NCBI RefSeq assembly: GCF_030711405.1
Contig: NZ_JAULSI010000006.1
Span: 9,390 to 73,389 of the forward strand
Length of the DNA: 64,000 nt
Origin: Massilia brevitalea
GTDB taxonomy: Bacteria; Pseudomonadota; Gammaproteobacteria; Burkholderiales; Burkholderiaceae_D
Reading direction: 5' to 3'
The notes beneath the pieces are model-generated. The model searched no databases. It had not been told where the DNA came from and saw only the letters and a list, made by a program, of their open reading frames with translations. This document shows, piece after piece, positions 37,318-47,726 of the stretch (positions within the stretch are counted from its first letter, which is position 1; every line of letters starts with the position of its first letter). Position numbers and translations under genes: made by a program.

Positions 37318-38492
37318 CCGATACCATCAACAAACAGCACCTCGCTACCCGCGTCATCCACGGCGGCCAGGCGCCCGACCCCAGCACCGGGGCGGTGATG
37401 CCGCCGATCTTCGCCACCTCGACCTTCGTGCAGGAGAGCCCGGGCGTGCACAAGGGCCTGGACTATGGCCGCTCGCACAATCCCACGCGCTGGGCGCTGG
37501 AGCGCTGCGTGGCCGACATCGAAAGCGGCAGCGCCGCGTTTGCCTTCGCTTCCGGCCTGGCCGCCATTTCGGCAGTGCTGGAACTGCTGCCGGCCGGCTC
37601 GCACATCGTGGCCGGCGACGACATGTACGGCGGCACCTACCGCCTGTTCGAGCGCGTGCGCAGGAAAAGCGCCGGCCACAGCTTCAGCTACGTGAACCTG
37701 GCCGACCCGGAAGCGCTGGCTGCCGCAATCACGCCTGAAACGAAGATGGTCTGGGTCGAGACGCCGACCAACCCGATGCTGAAGCTGGCCGATCTGCGGG
37801 CGATCGCGACGCTGTGCCGCGAGCGCGGCATCGTCAGCGTGTGCGACAACACCTTCGCCAGCCCGATCAACCAGCGCCCGCTGGAACTGGGCATCGACAT
37901 CGTGGTGCACTCGACCACCAAGTACATGAACGGCCACTCGGACGTGATCGGCGGCGTGGCGGTGGTCGGCCAGGCCGATCACCATGCGGAACTGCGCGAA
38001 GGTCTCGGCTTCATCCAGAACGCGGTCGGCGCGATCCAGGGACCGTTCGACAGCTTCCTGGTGCTGCGCGGGATCAAGACCCTGGCCCTGCGCGTGGAAC
38101 GCAGCAGCGCCAATGCCCTGGACCTGGCGCAGTGGCTGGAGCGCGAACCGAAAGTGCGCAAGGTGCATTACCCGGGGCTGGAATCGCACCCGCAGCACGC
38201 GCTGGCGCGGCGCCAGATGGATGCTTTCGGGGGCATCATCTCGATCGAGCTCGATACCGATTTGGCCGGCTCGCGCCGCTTCCTGGAAACCTGCCGCGTG
38301 TTCACGCTGGCCGAGAGCCTGGGCGGCGTCGAGAGCCTGATCGAGCATCCGGCGCTGATGACGCATGCGACGATTCCGCCGGCGCAGCGCGCGGAACTGG
38401 GGATCGGCGACAGCCTGATCCGCCTGTCGGTGGGCATCGAGCACCTGGAAGACCAGCGCGCGGATCTGCAGCGCGCGCTCGACGCCGTTTGA
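37314..38492 (+). CDS. Cystathionine gamma-synthase/lyase (trans-sulfuration PLP enzyme), GTG start
   Basis: A 392-residue Cys/Met-metabolism PLP enzyme. Family blocks are RVIHGGQAPDPSTGAVMPPI, the PLP lysine in STTKYMNGHSDVIGG (near residue 205), and SLGGVESLIEHPALMTH near the C-terminus. Sequence alone does not separate synthase (MetB) from lyase (CGL). Coupling to a cystathionine beta-synthase makes the lyase (reverse transsulfuration to cysteine) the more likely function. The GTG start at 37314 overlaps the cbs stop by 4 nt, with AGGA upstream. Confidence 0.9.
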   Translation: MTDTINKQHLATRVIHGGQAPDPSTGAVMPPIFATSTFVQESPGVHKGLDYGRSHNPTRWALERCVADIESGSAAFAFASGLAAISAVLELLPAGSHIVAGDDMYGGTYRLFERVRRKSAGHSFSYVNLADPEALAAAITPETKMVWVETPTNPMLKLADLRAIATLCRERGIVSVCDNTFASPINQRPLELGIDIVVHSTTKYMNGHSDVIGGVAVVGQADHHAELREGLGFIQNAVGAIQGPFDSFLVLRGIKTLALRVERSSANALDLAQWLEREPKVRKVHYPGLESHPQHALARRQMDAFGGIISIELDTDLAGSRRFLETCRVFTLAESLGGVESLIEHPALMTHATIPPAQRAELGIGDSLIRLSVGIEHLEDQRADLQRALDAV

Positions 38493-38522
38493 CCGGACTG
38501 CGGGCTGCGGCCCGCTGCGCCA

Positions 38523-40157
38523 TCAGGCGGCCAGTGCCAGCCGCTGCGGTGCAGGCGGAGGTGCAATTTCAGGTGCGATTTCATGCACTGCAGCGGCGGC
38601 TTGCACCGGGCCGCCGCGCAATTTGAAGGTGCCGACCAGGCGCGCCAGTTCGGCCGCCTGCTCGCGCATCGATTCCGCGGCGGCCGCCGCTTCCTCGACC
38701 ATTGCCGCGTTCTGCTGGGTCGAGACATCCATCTCCGCGATCGCGCGTCCGACCTGGGCCACGCCACCGGCCTGGCTGGCGCTGGCGCTGTCGATGGCTG
38801 CCAGGATCGCGGCCACGTCGTGCACATGGGCGAGCACGGCGCGCATGGTGGCGCCGGCCGCGTTCGCGATGCCGGTGCCGGATGCGATCTCGGCGTTCGA
38901 GGCGCCGATCAGGTTCTTGATCTCTTTCGCCGCCTGGGCCGAGCGCTGGGCCAGGTTGCGCACCTCGGACGCCACCACGGCAAAGCCACGACCCTGCTCG
39001 CCGGCGCGCGCCGCTTCCACCGCCGCGTTCAGGGCCAGGATATTCGTCTGGAAGGCGATGCTGTCGATCATGCCGGTGATGTCGACAATGCGCGCGGCCG
39101 AGGCCTTGATCGCCTCCATGCGCGCGACCAGCTGCTCGACGGCCGCCGCGCCCTCGCCGGCCACGTTCGACGCGGTTTGCGCCAGGCTGTTGGCACGGCG
39201 CGAACTGGCGTTGTTGTCGGCGATGGCGCCGGCCAGGGCATCCATCGCGCCGACGGTCTGGCGCAGCGATGCGGCCTGGCGCTCGGTGCGCTGCGAGAGG
39301 TCGTGGTTGCCGTCGGCGATTTCGTTGGACGCGGAATCGATGGCATACGCGCCTTGCAGCACCTGGGCCACGGTGTGCGAGACGCCGCCGGTCATGCCGT
39401 TCAGGGCGTCGAACAGGCGGCCGATCTCGTCGCCCCGCGTGTGTTCAATGGTCGGGCGCAAATCGCCGTGGGCCACCTGTTCGGCCAGGCCGACCGCCTG
39501 CTGCAGCGGGCCGACGATGTTGCGCGTCAGGAGCCAGGCCAGCAGCGCGCCGATGGCCAGTGCGGCGGCGCCCAGCGCCAGCAGCAGGGCCTTGCTGAAG
39601 GCGGTGCTGGACGCCGATTCGTCGGCCAGGCGGCGCGCTTCGTTTGCCTCGTGGGCCAGCAGGGCCTCGAGGGCGGCAGTCTGGGCCTTGAAGGCGGGCT
39701 CCCAGCGCGAGCCGATGATGTCTTCGACCACGTTGGTCTGGCCGAGGTCCTTGGCGCGGAACAGGTCGGCCTGGGCGGCGGCCAGTGTCTTGTCGTGCTG
39801 GGCAGCGGCCTGTTTCAGGCTGCGTTCGCGGGTGCTGGCGGGCAGTTTGTCCAGTTTGGCGATGACGGCGGTGCGCAGCTTGCGGCCATCGGCCAGCTGG
39901 GCCTGGAAGTAGTCGGCCAGTTCCAGGCTGTCGCTGCGGGCAATCGCAACCGTGCGCGAGCCGTTCAGGCGTTCGAGGCCGAGCAGGTCGGAAACCAATT
40001 GCTGCTTGGCGAGCTTGTCGTCGACCAGGTCGGCGGTGAGGGCGTCGGCGGCGTGCATGCGCCATACGGCAACTACGGCAATCACGACGATGAGCAGGGA
40101 AACGATGGCGAAGGAAGCGAGGAGCTTGGTGCCGGTGTGGAGTCGTGCAAGTCGCAT
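38523..40157 (-). CDS. Methyl-accepting chemotaxis protein (4HB_MCP type)
   Basis: A 544-residue chemoreceptor. Transmembrane helix 1 is near residues 15-35 and helix 2 near 195-215. They flank a periplasmic four-helix-bundle domain. A HAMP domain follows, then the signalling hairpin tip [20 protein letters not shown]. Methylation-type glutamine/glutamate heptads are present. There is no NWETF-type CheR tether at the C-terminus, which ends in a proline/alanine tail. Ligand unknown. Start at 40157 is chosen because the basic [11 protein letters not shown] precedes the first helix. Confidence 0.92.
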   Translation of the reverse strand: MRLARLHTGTKLLASFAIVSLLIVVIAVVAVWRMHAADALTADLVDDKLAKQQLVSDLLGLERLNGSRTVAIARSDSLELADYFQAQLADGRKLRTAVIAKLDKLPASTRERSLKQAAAQHDKTLAAAQADLFRAKDLGQTNVVEDIIGSRWEPAFKAQTAALEALLAHEANEARRLADESASSTAFSKALLLALGAAALAIGALLAWLLTRNIVGPLQQAVGLAEQVAHGDLRPTIEHTRGDEIGRLFDALNGMTGGVSHTVAQVLQGAYAIDSASNEIADGNHDLSQRTERQAASLRQTVGAMDALAGAIADNNASSRRANSLAQTASNVAGEGAAAVEQLVARMEAIKASAARIVDITGMIDSIAFQTNILALNAAVEAARAGEQGRGFAVVASEVRNLAQRSAQAAKEIKNLIGASNAEIASGTGIANAAGATMRAVLAHVHDVAAILAAIDSASASQAGGVAQVGRAIAEMDVSTQQNAAMVEEAAAAAESMREQAAELARLVGTFKLRGGPVQAAAAVHEIAPEIAPPPAPQRLALAA

Positions 40158-40255
40158 CACGGTAGGGTGAAGTGAAGGAATACTTGCAGTGTAGAAACTT
40201 AATGTGACGGGCGTGTGAAGTACAACCGATTTCGCCGATGAGCAGGCGATGGGAT

Positions 40256-40328
40256 GGTGGGTTCGAGAACCCACCCTACGGCGACTCACGATCAATCGGA
40301 TTTTGTAGGGTGGGTATTTGTACCCACC
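40256..40328. repeat. Inverted pair of short palindromic repeats
   Basis: Copies lie at 40256-40282 (GGTGGGTTCGAGAACCCACC, then CTACGGC) and 40305-40328 (GTAGGGTGGGTATTTGTACC, then CACC). They lie between two minus-strand genes, behind the S41 protease-independent chemoreceptor start and before the protease stop. The outer ACCGC half is missing in both. Confidence 0.75.
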
Positions 40329-40378
40329 AATGTCATAACATGCGCGGTCGCGGCGTCACTGGGACGCCGCGCGCCACA

Positions 40379-43300
40379 TCACTGCCGCTTCAGTGCCGGA
40401 ATCGCCGCCGGCTTCCACGGCTTGACCGGCTGCTCCTGCATCTTCTTCTGCAGCAGCTCGATCGCCACTTCCAGCTGGCGGTCGCGCCCTTCGAAGGTCT
40501 CGTGCGGCAAATTGTCGACCTCGACATCCGGCGCCACGCCCACGCCTTCGATCAGCCATTCGCCATCGGTCGAGAACTGTCCGAACTCCGCCACGCGCGC
40601 CATGCCGTTGTCCAGCAGGCCGTTGCCGTCGCTCAGCCACACGCCGGCGCCGGCGGTGCGCTTGCCGACCAGCGGCCCAAGCTTCAGCGCCTTGACGCCG
40701 GCGGCAAAGGTCTCGCCATCCGAATACGTCAGCTCATCGACCAGCACCACCAGGTGGCCGCGGAAGGTGTTCTGCATGTTCGACTGCGGCTGCTTGCCGT
40801 TCGATGCCCAGAAGGCCCAGGAGCGGCGCAGCAGCTTCTCGATGATCCAGCTGTCGATATTGCCGCCGTTGTTGCGGCGCACATCGATCACCAGGCCTTC
40901 CTTGTTGATGTTGGCGTAGAAGTCGCGCGCAAAGGCGTTGATGTCGCGCGTGACCATCGCACGCAGGTGCAGGTAGCCGATCTTGCCCTTCGAGGCGCTG
41001 TCGGTCTGCTGGGCCCTGCCCTGCTCCCAGTCGGCGTAGCGCAGGCTGGCGTGCCTGGTCATCGACACCGGCGTCACGATGGCCTGGCGCGGCTTGCCGC
41101 CCGGGCTCTTCACCTGCAGCAGCACCTGCTTGTCGGCCTGGTCCAGCAGCAGGTCGGCGATGTCGCGCGCGCCCGTCGCGGACTTGCCGTTCACGGCCAG
41201 GATGATGTCGCCTTCCTTGACGTCGACGTCCGGCGCCGACAGTGGCCCGGCTTCCGACGGCAGTTCCGGCTCGCTGCGGTAGACGCGGTCGACGCGGTAG
41301 CCTTCGCCGGTGCGCGTCAGCACCGCGCCCAGGCTGGACGGCGTGCCCTCGGCGGCGGCGCGGCGCAGGTCGCCCGGACGGATCTGCGAGTGCAGCGCGC
41401 CGACTTCGCCCACCATCATGCCAAGCACGTCGTCGAGTTCGGCGCGGTCGGTCACGCGCTCGACCAGCGGCGCGTAGCGCTTGCGCACGGCGTTCCAGTC
41501 GATGCCGCGCATGTTGGCGTCGTACAGGAAGTCGCGGTGCATGCGCCAGGCGTCGTTGAACATCTGCACCCACTCCATGCGCGGGTTCGAACTCAGCGCC
41601 CAGTCGTCGACCTTGATCCTGGCCTTGCTCAGGTCGGCCGGGGCCTTGGCGCCGGTGTCGACGACCAGCATGTCGCCCGGCGTACCCTTGGCGAAGGTGC
41701 GATAGAACACGTGCTTGCGGTCCGTGGTCAGGCCGAACTCGCGCACGTTGGCGGCAAAGGTCTCGGGTTTCGGCGTGCTGCGCGAGACTTCCAGCGTCTT
41801 GAGGGTGCCCTTGCCGCCCTCTTCGGCGTCGAGCAGGTACAGGCGCTTGTCGTCAATGGCCAGCGCGCTGTAGTTGCCCGATTCGACCGGCACTTCGTAC
41901 AGACGCTCGCGCAGGCCGGCATACACGATGGCCGGCGTCGGCGCCTTCGGTTTCTCGGCGGCTGCAGATGTCTTTGCAGTCGCGGTGGCTGCGGCTGCCG
42001 CCGCTGCCACCGCTGCGCTCTTGTCGGCGTCGCGGTCGTCCGGCGACTTGATCGCTTCGCGCGCGGCGGCTTCGGGCGACTTTTCTTCCGGCTTGGTCAG
42101 CTCGTCTTCCGGCTTGAACGGGAAGCGCGAGCCCGGCTGCAGCGCCAGCGCATACACGCCGACGCGCTTGTCGAACACCGGCCCCATGTTGCGGTCGCCC
42201 CAGGGCGAGGCGTTACCCAGGTTGAAGTTGCGGGCCGAGAGGAAGTACAGCCATTTGCCGTCAGGCGAGAACACCGGCGCATGCGATTCGTAGCGGTCGG
42301 TGGTCACGAAGGCCATCTGCTTCGTTACCAGGTTGAATAAGCCGATCTGGTTGCGCTGCTCGCTGGAACCGGCGCGGACAAAACTCAGGTTGCGGCTGTC
42401 CGGCGACCACACCACCTGGTCCGGGCGGTCGATGCCGGCCTGGCCGGCGTCGTCGATGATGACGTTGGTCTTCTTGTCGAGATCCAGCAGCCAGGTGCGG
42501 CCCTTCTTGTCGGTATGGGCCAGCCATTTGCCGTCGGGCGAAGGATACAGGGCCGCGCGGTGCGAAGCGCCGTCCGTCGTCAGGCGCTCGCCGCTGCCGG
42601 AACCGTCGGCGGCGTAGCGCCAGATTTCGTTTTCGCCGCTGGTGTCGGCAATCGCGTACACCCATTTGTCGTCGTGCGAGAAGACGGCGCTGCGGGCACG
42701 GGCGCCATCCGGCACGGCGATCTCGACGCGGCGGTGCTTGCCGGTGCCGGCAATCGTCACGCGGCCACGCGCGGTGATGACGATTCGCTCGGCCTTGCTG
42801 GCCGGCTCGATGCTGGTGAGTGCTTCGAGCGGCGACTTCACGCGGCGCATGCGCTGCTGGTCGAAGTCCGACAGCAAACTCGCGTCCAGGCGGCTGTCCT
42901 GGCCGCTGGCGATGTCGAACACGTGCAGGTCGGCGCCGAGCTGGTAGGCGATGCGGCCGTCGCCCAGCGAGGCGCTGCGCACGTCCCATTCCTTGTGCTG
43001 CGTGAGCTGGCGCCGGTCGGAGCCGTCCGGGTTGGCGGACCAGAGGTTGTCGGCGCCACCGGCATCGCTGATGAAGTAGAGGCGGCCCTGCCAGAGCATG
43101 GCGCGGCGGTTGTTGGCCGGGTCGCCCTTGAACAGCTGCTGGGCCTCGCTCTTGCCGCCCAGTTCGTAGCGCCACAGCTGGGCGGTGGCGCCGCCGCGGT
43201 AGGACTTGACGTTATCGTTGGTCATGGCCAGGCCCATGCGCGTGAACCAGACGGTCTTGCCGTCGTCGCTCAGGGCGGCGTCGTTGGCGTCGGCCAGCGG

Positions 43301-43744
43301 CAGCACGCGGCGCGCCAGCTTCACCGGGTCGAGCGCGGCCACCACGCGGTGTTTCGACGGGCCGACCGAGTTCTCGGTGCTGACCAGGACCTCGCCTGCT
43401 TTCGTCCAGCCGAGGACCGTGACGCCGCCGTTTTCGAAAGTGACGCGCTTGGGCAGGCCGCCCTCGATCGGCATCACATAGGCTTCCTGGGCGCCTTCGT
43501 AGGAGGCGGCAAAGGCGACGTACTTGCCGTCGTGCGAAATGGCGGCGTGGGTTTCGGCGGACGGGTGGGTAGTCAGGCGCGTGGCCTTGCCGCCGGCCGT
43601 CGTGGTGCGCCAGAGGTCGCCTTCGGCGGTGAACACGACGGTGTTGCCGCGCACGGCCGGGTAACGGAAATAGGGATCGGCGGCGGCTGCGTGGCTGCCG
43701 ACAAGGGCCAGGGACAAGGCGAGGATGGTGCGGGACAGGTTCAT
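40379..43744 (-). CDS. Tricorn-like serine protease (S41 family) with signal peptide
   Basis: A 1121-residue predicted periplasmic or secreted protease. A Sec signal peptide (cleavage after HAAAA, near residue 22) is followed by two beta-propeller domains (WD40/PD40 repeats such as FSHDDKWVYAIAD and PDGKWLAHTDKKGRT) to about residue 550. An Ala/Lys-rich linker (570-610), the tricorn C1 and PDZ domains (about 820-900) and the S41 catalytic core complete it. The catalytic Ser-1008 lies in LTYSDGETFA, and a conserved His is in VGALHSQI. Tricorn peptidases degrade oligopeptides. No partner peptidase is adjacent. Confidence 0.93.
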   Translation of the reverse strand: MNLSRTILALSLALVGSHAAAADPYFRYPAVRGNTVVFTAEGDLWRTTTAGGKATRLTTHPSAETHAAISHDGKYVAFAASYEGAQEAYVMPIEGGLPKRVTFENGGVTVLGWTKAGEVLVSTENSVGPSKHRVVAALDPVKLARRVLPLADANDAALSDDGKTVWFTRMGLAMTNDNVKSYRGGATAQLWRYELGGKSEAQQLFKGDPANNRRAMLWQGRLYFISDAGGADNLWSANPDGSDRRQLTQHKEWDVRSASLGDGRIAYQLGADLHVFDIASGQDSRLDASLLSDFDQQRMRRVKSPLEALTSIEPASKAERIVITARGRVTIAGTGKHRRVEIAVPDGARARSAVFSHDDKWVYAIADTSGENEIWRYAADGSGSGERLTTDGASHRAALYPSPDGKWLAHTDKKGRTWLLDLDKKTNVIIDDAGQAGIDRPDQVVWSPDSRNLSFVRAGSSEQRNQIGLFNLVTKQMAFVTTDRYESHAPVFSPDGKWLYFLSARNFNLGNASPWGDRNMGPVFDKRVGVYALALQPGSRFPFKPEDELTKPEEKSPEAAAREAIKSPDDRDADKSAAVAAAAAAATATAKTSAAAEKPKAPTPAIVYAGLRERLYEVPVESGNYSALAIDDKRLYLLDAEEGGKGTLKTLEVSRSTPKPETFAANVREFGLTTDRKHVFYRTFAKGTPGDMLVVDTGAKAPADLSKARIKVDDWALSSNPRMEWVQMFNDAWRMHRDFLYDANMRGIDWNAVRKRYAPLVERVTDRAELDDVLGMMVGEVGALHSQIRPGDLRRAAAEGTPSSLGAVLTRTGEGYRVDRVYRSEPELPSEAGPLSAPDVDVKEGDIILAVNGKSATGARDIADLLLDQADKQVLLQVKSPGGKPRQAIVTPVSMTRHASLRYADWEQGRAQQTDSASKGKIGYLHLRAMVTRDINAFARDFYANINKEGLVIDVRRNNGGNIDSWIIEKLLRRSWAFWASNGKQPQSNMQNTFRGHLVVLVDELTYSDGETFAAGVKALKLGPLVGKRTAGAGVWLSDGNGLLDNGMARVAEFGQFSTDGEWLIEGVGVAPDVEVDNLPHETFEGRDRQLEVAIELLQKKMQEQPVKPWKPAAIPALKRQ

Positions 43745-43884
43745 GCGAGCGGTGGCAAGTTAACAAGAGAAAACGAGTTTGCCACACGGAATGCATGAGT
43801 TGGCGTGCATACGTGCAAATAAAGCCGCTCGGAGCGGCCGTCGACGGTGGCCTGCAGCTTGGAAAGTGGGCCTGCGGCCGCGAC

Positions 43885-44086
43885 CGTACGGTGGGCACGC
43901 CGTGCCCACACGGTTACGTGCTTCTCTGGAATCGCTAGCCGGGCGAATTCGCTCCGCGGCGTTTCCATCATTGGAAACGCTGACGAGACGCTTTGGGATG
44001 CTTCATCGGATCGCTTCGTTATGCGTTGGCCCGCTGCGTCAACGATGCGCATCGTTCCGCGTGGGCACGGAGTGCCCACCGTACGG
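43885..44086. repeat. Inverted pair of palindromic repeats upstream of the S41 protease gene
   Basis: Copies lie at 43885-43915 (CGTACGGTGGGC...GCCCACACGGTTA) and 44057-44086 (CCGCGTGGGC...GCCCACCGTACGGG), facing each other. Both have the variant end GTACGG in place of GTAGGG. The 140 bp between them carries no recognised gene. Confidence 0.8.
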
Positions 44087-44126
44087 GATATGTCACCACG
44101 CGTTCGGCAGTTTCGATTAAGCGGGC

Positions 44127-44154
44127 AAAAAAAACCGCGCACAGGGCGCGGTTT
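44127..44154 (-). terminator. Rho-independent terminator of clpSA
   Basis: On the minus strand AAACCGCGC - loop - GCGCGGTTT is followed by T8 (A8 on the plus strand at 44127-44134). It is 47 bp past the clpA stop. Confidence 0.8.
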
Positions 44155-44200
44155 CTTGTGAAGCGATCGAGCTCAGTTCATCTCGCTCAGTGCATGTCGA

Positions 44201-46501
44201 TTACTCGATCTCGACCGTCTCGGCCGGGGCCGGTGGCGGCAGTGCGTCGCCTTCCGGGAACTCGAGGACCACGTCGTCCTTCTCGTTCAAATCCACCGTC
44301 ACGCGCCCACCGTTGACCAGGCGGCCGAACAGCAGCTCGTCGGCCAGCGCCTTGCGGATCATGTCCTGGATCAGGCGCGACATCGGACGCGCACCCATTT
44401 GCGGATCGAAGCCCTTGGCGCCGAGGAACTTGCGCAGTTTCTCGGTGAAGATGGCTTCCACCTTCTTCTCGTGCAGCTGCTCTTCCAGCTGCATCAGGAA
44501 CTTGTCCACGACGCGCAGGATGATTTCCTCGTCCAGCGCGCGGAAGCTGATGGTCGCGTCCAGGCGGTTGCGGAACTCTGGCGTGAACATGCGCTTGATG
44601 TCGGCCATCTCGTCGCCTGCCGCCTTCGAATCCACGAAGCCCACCGAGCGCTTGGTCAGGCTTTCGGCGCCCGCGTTGGTGGTCATGATGATGATCACGT
44701 TGCGGAAGTCGGCCTTGCGTCCGTTGTTGTCGGTCAGCGTGCCATGGTCCATCACCTGCAGCAGGATGTTGAAAATGTCCGGGTGGGCTTTTTCAATCTC
44801 GTCCAGCAGCAGCACCGCGTGCGGCTTCTTGGTGATGGCTTCGGTCAGCAGGCCACCCTGGTCGAAACCGACATAGCCCGGCGGCGCACCGATCAGGCGC
44901 GACACCGCGTGGCGCTCCATGTACTCCGACATGTCGAAGCGGATCAGCTCGATGCCGAGGATGAAGGCCAATTGCTTGGCCACCTCGGTCTTGCCGACGC
45001 CGGTCGGACCGGAGAACAGGAAAGAACCGATCGGCTTGTCCTGCTTGCCGAGGCCCGCACGCGCCATCTTGATGGCCGCCGACAGGGCTTCGATCGCCGG
45101 GTCCTGGCCGAAGACGACGTTGCGCAAATCGCGGTCGATCGTCTGCAGCTTGCTGCGGTCGTCCTGGTTGACGGTTTGCGGGGGAATCCGCGCGATCTTC
45201 GCGATGATTTCCTCGATCTCGGTCTTGCCAATCGTTTTCTTCTGCTTCGACTTCGGCAGGATGCGCTGGGCTGCGCCCGCTTCGTCGATGACGTCGATCG
45301 CCTTGTCCGGCAAGTGACGGTCGTTGATGAAGCGCGCCGCCAGTTCCGCCGCAGTCGACAGCGCCGACGACGAATATTTCACGCCGTGGTGTTCTTCGAA
45401 GCGCGACTTCAGGCCACGCAGGATCTGCACGGTCTGCTCGACCGACGGCTCGTTGACATCCACCTTCTGGAAGCGGCGGCTCAGCGCATGGTCCTTCTCG
45501 AAGACGCCACGGAATTCCGTGAACGTGGTCGCGCCAATGCACTTGAGCTGGCCATTCGCCAGGGCCGGTTTCAGCAGGTTCGATGCGTCGAGCGTGCCGC
45601 CCGAAGCCGAGCCGGCGCCGATGATCGTGTGGATCTCGTCGATGAACAGGATGCCGTTCGGCGTGTCTTTCAATTGCTTGAGGACGGCTTTCAGGCGCTG
45701 TTCGAAGTCGCCGCGGTACTTGGTGCCGGCCAGCAGTGCGCCCATGTCGAGCGAGAACACGACCGCGTTCTGCAGGATTTCAGGCACTTCTTCCTGGACG
45801 ATGCGCCATGCCAGGCCTTCGGCGATGGCGGTCTTGCCGACACCGGCTTCACCCACCAGCAGCGGATTGTTCTTGCGGCGGCGGCAAAGAATTTGAATGA
45901 CACGGTCGACTTCTTCCTCGCGCCCGATCAGCGGATCGATCTTGCCGTCGGCAGCCGCCTTGTTCAGGTTCTGCGTGAACTGGTCGAGCGGGCTTTCCTT
46001 GGTCGCGCCTTCGACCTGCGCCTCTTCCACGCCTTCCGACGCCTTCTGGCTGTCGATCTGCTGGTCCTTGCGCACGCCGTGCGAGATGAAGTTGACCACG
46101 TCGAGGCGGGTCACGCCCTGCTGGTGCAGGTAGTAAACAGCATGCGAATCCTTCTCGCCGAAGATCGCCACCAGCACATTGGCACCGGTCACTTCCTTCT
46201 TGCCGTTCGAGGCCGACTGCACGTGCATGATCGCGCGCTGGATCACACGCTGGAAGCCGAGCGTCGGCTGGGTGTCGACCTCGCCCGTGCCGGGCACGGT
46301 CGGGGTGTTGTCACCGATGAAATTGGTCAGGGTCTTGCGCAGGTCGTCGATATTGACCGCGCATGCACGCAGGACTTCAGCGGCCGAGGGATTGTCGAGG
46401 AGCGCAAGCAGCAGGTGCTCCACGGTAATGAACTCGTGCCTTGCCTGTCGGGCTTCGACAAAGGCCATGTGTAGGGATACTTCAAGTTCCTGCGCAATCA
46501 T
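44201..46501 (-). CDS. clpA: ATP-dependent Clp protease ATP-binding subunit ClpA
   Basis: A 766-residue AAA+ unfoldase that feeds substrates to ClpP. The N-terminal double Clp_N domain (residues 1-150) receives ClpS. AAA-1 Walker A is [13 protein letters not shown] (near 220); AAA-2 Walker A is [13 protein letters not shown] (near 500). It lacks the long middle domain of ClpB, which fixes the assignment. Start at 46501 has GGAGGA upstream and overlaps the clpS stop by 4 nt; an in-frame upstream extension lies within clpS. Confidence 0.96.
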   Translation of the reverse strand: MIAQELEVSLHMAFVEARQARHEFITVEHLLLALLDNPSAAEVLRACAVNIDDLRKTLTNFIGDNTPTVPGTGEVDTQPTLGFQRVIQRAIMHVQSASNGKKEVTGANVLVAIFGEKDSHAVYYLHQQGVTRLDVVNFISHGVRKDQQIDSQKASEGVEEAQVEGATKESPLDQFTQNLNKAAADGKIDPLIGREEEVDRVIQILCRRRKNNPLLVGEAGVGKTAIAEGLAWRIVQEEVPEILQNAVVFSLDMGALLAGTKYRGDFEQRLKAVLKQLKDTPNGILFIDEIHTIIGAGSASGGTLDASNLLKPALANGQLKCIGATTFTEFRGVFEKDHALSRRFQKVDVNEPSVEQTVQILRGLKSRFEEHHGVKYSSSALSTAAELAARFINDRHLPDKAIDVIDEAGAAQRILPKSKQKKTIGKTEIEEIIAKIARIPPQTVNQDDRSKLQTIDRDLRNVVFGQDPAIEALSAAIKMARAGLGKQDKPIGSFLFSGPTGVGKTEVAKQLAFILGIELIRFDMSEYMERHAVSRLIGAPPGYVGFDQGGLLTEAITKKPHAVLLLDEIEKAHPDIFNILLQVMDHGTLTDNNGRKADFRNVIIIMTTNAGAESLTKRSVGFVDSKAAGDEMADIKRMFTPEFRNRLDATISFRALDEEIILRVVDKFLMQLEEQLHEKKVEAIFTEKLRKFLGAKGFDPQMGARPMSRLIQDMIRKALADELLFGRLVNGGRVTVDLNEKDDVVLEFPEGDALPPPAPAETVEIE

Positions 46502-46800
46502 ACTTCCTCCATCACGCACTGCAGGGGATGCCCCGCCTTGCGCGCATGCGTTAAGACAAACTCCACTTTGGTACACGCTATATCTTTGGAAAACACACCA
46601 CACACGCCTTTACCATGGCGGTGCACGGAAAGCATGATCTGCGTCGCCGTCTCGCGATCCTTGTTGAAGTACTCCTGAATGATGGCCACCACGAATTCCA
46701 TCGGTGTGTAGTCGTCATTCAGCAACGCCACCTGATACAGGGGCGGTGGTTTGATCGTCTGCCGCTCCAGCAGCTGTTCGGTATCGTGCTTCGTTGCCAT
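46498..46800 (-). CDS. clpS: ClpS adaptor protein
   Basis: A 100-residue N-end-rule adaptor. It binds N-degron substrates through the conserved pocket ([20 protein letters not shown]) and delivers them to ClpA. It is translationally coupled to clpA by an ATGA overlap. The N-terminal extension (residues 1-20) is the known flexible region needed to hand substrates over. Confidence 0.96.
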   Translation of the reverse strand: MATKHDTEQLLERQTIKPPPLYQVALLNDDYTPMEFVVAIIQEYFNKDRETATQIMLSVHRHGKGVCGVFSKDIACTKVEFVLTHARKAGHPLQCVMEEV

Positions 46801-47132
46801 GGGCGTATTCTAATGCTTTCAAGGATGATGCCAAGCGTAAAGATCAGACGCAGCGATCAGATCACTTCGACTTGCCTTCATCTTACTTGTTTTCCGTTGA
46901 AAGCGCAGATGGCGTTCCGATTGCAGAAATCAAGAGGGCATGATGCAAGTCGTGTGAAAAATTTAGCAACAGTTGCTTTAAAGGGCTTGACTTACAACTT
47001 TAGTGCATCAACAATGCAAACATTGACATGTACTTATGTACTTGTTGATAAGAAGTGAGCAGGCTGAGGAGGGGGCAAGAAGCTTCTTGCTTTTATGGCT
47101 CGTGTGATTTGTTTTTATTTGAAAGTTCTTTT
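46801..47132. other. Divergent regulatory region of clpS and cspA
   Basis: 332 bp. It holds the candidate cspA promoter and probably a long cspA 5' leader, as is common for cold-shock genes; a cold-box was not identified. The section 46970-47050 is strongly AT-rich. No gene is supported. Confidence 0.5.
47023..47051 (+). promoter_or_regulatory. Candidate sigma-70 promoter of cspA
   Basis: TTGACA (47023-47028) is separated by 17 bp from TGATAA (47046-47051). It gives a leader of about 75 nt before the cspA start at 47133. Confidence 0.55.
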
Positions 47133-47336
47133 ATGGCAACTGGTACTGTTAAGTGGTTCAATGATTCCAAAGGCTTTGGCTTCATCACTCCAGATGACGG
47201 CGGCGAGGATCTGTTTGCACACTTCTCCGCGATCAATATGAACGGTTTTAAGACCCTCAAAGAAGGTCAGAAAGTCCAATTCGAAGTCACGCAAGGCCCT
47301 AAAGGCAAGCAAGCTTCCAACATCCAGGGCATGTAA
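47133..47336 (+). CDS. cspA: Cold-shock protein (CspA family)
   Basis: A 67-residue OB-fold RNA chaperone with RNP1 KGFGFI and RNP2-type DLFAHFSAI motifs. The start [10 protein letters not shown] is typical of the family; an in-frame upstream extension is not conserved. It is followed by a strong terminator. Paralogues cannot be separated by sequence. Confidence 0.95.
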   Translation: MATGTVKWFNDSKGFGFITPDDGGEDLFAHFSAINMNGFKTLKEGQKVQFEVTQGPKGKQASNIQGM

Positions 47337-47364
47337 TCGGCCCTGGCGGAAAGCCACTGCGAAG

Positions 47365-47390
47365 AACCCCGCTCCGGCGGGGTTTTTTTT
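47365..47390 (+). terminator. Rho-independent terminator of cspA
   Basis: AACCCCGC-TCCG-GCGGGGTT followed by T6, 28 bp after the cspA stop. Confidence 0.9.
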
Positions 47391-47402
47391 CGCCTGCGCT
47401 TC

Positions 47403-47654
47403 CTAATCGCCACGCAGCGCCGGAAACAGGCGACAGGCTTCCTCGAGGGCAGCCGTCAACCCGTCGCCATCGAGGCGCTGGCCGCCCCGGCCAACGACCG
47501 CCTCGAACAGTTGCAGCATGCGCCCTGCCCGGGCCGCATGTTCGGGATGGGTGGCGTCAAGCGCCATTTCCTTCAGCCGCTCTTCATCCAGGCCGGCGCG
47601 CTGCAAACCGTATATCATGCGGCCGATTCGTTCGTAATCCTTTTCGCCGTCCAT
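47403..47654 (-). CDS. Small hypothetical protein
   Basis: An 83-residue acidic, helical protein (MDGEKDYERIGRMIYGLQRA, then LDEERLKEMALDATHP). No family recognised. The start at 47654 is preferred because GAGGGA lies 7-12 nt upstream; an in-frame start at 47696 also exists. It is downstream of icd-facing DNA and convergent with cspA. Coding status is probable because the composition follows the high-GC codon pattern, but function is unknown. Confidence 0.55.
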   Translation of the reverse strand: MDGEKDYERIGRMIYGLQRAGLDEERLKEMALDATHPEHAARAGRMLQLFEAVVGRGGQRLDGDGLTAALEEACRLFPALRGD

Positions 47655-47726
47655 CGCATTCCCTCGCATTCCCTTTCTATCGCCAGGAATAGACACCCGC
47701 CTGGAATACAGGCGGCGGCAAGCATT

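Larger units (their letters stand above)
43745..44200. other. Non-coding region between the S41 protease and clpA
   Basis: 456 bp with two inverted palindromic repeats and the clpA terminator. The part 43745-43800 is the S41 protease leader. Short open frames across the region follow the repeats and are not supported as genes. Confidence 0.6.

Noticed and set aside
38523-40157. Fused kinase or c-di-GMP domain in the chemoreceptor
   Set aside because: Only four-helix-bundle, HAMP and MCP signalling parts can be seen.
43741-44161. Open frames between the S41 protease and clpA
   Set aside because: They cross two palindromic repeats and the clpA terminator; composition follows the repeats.
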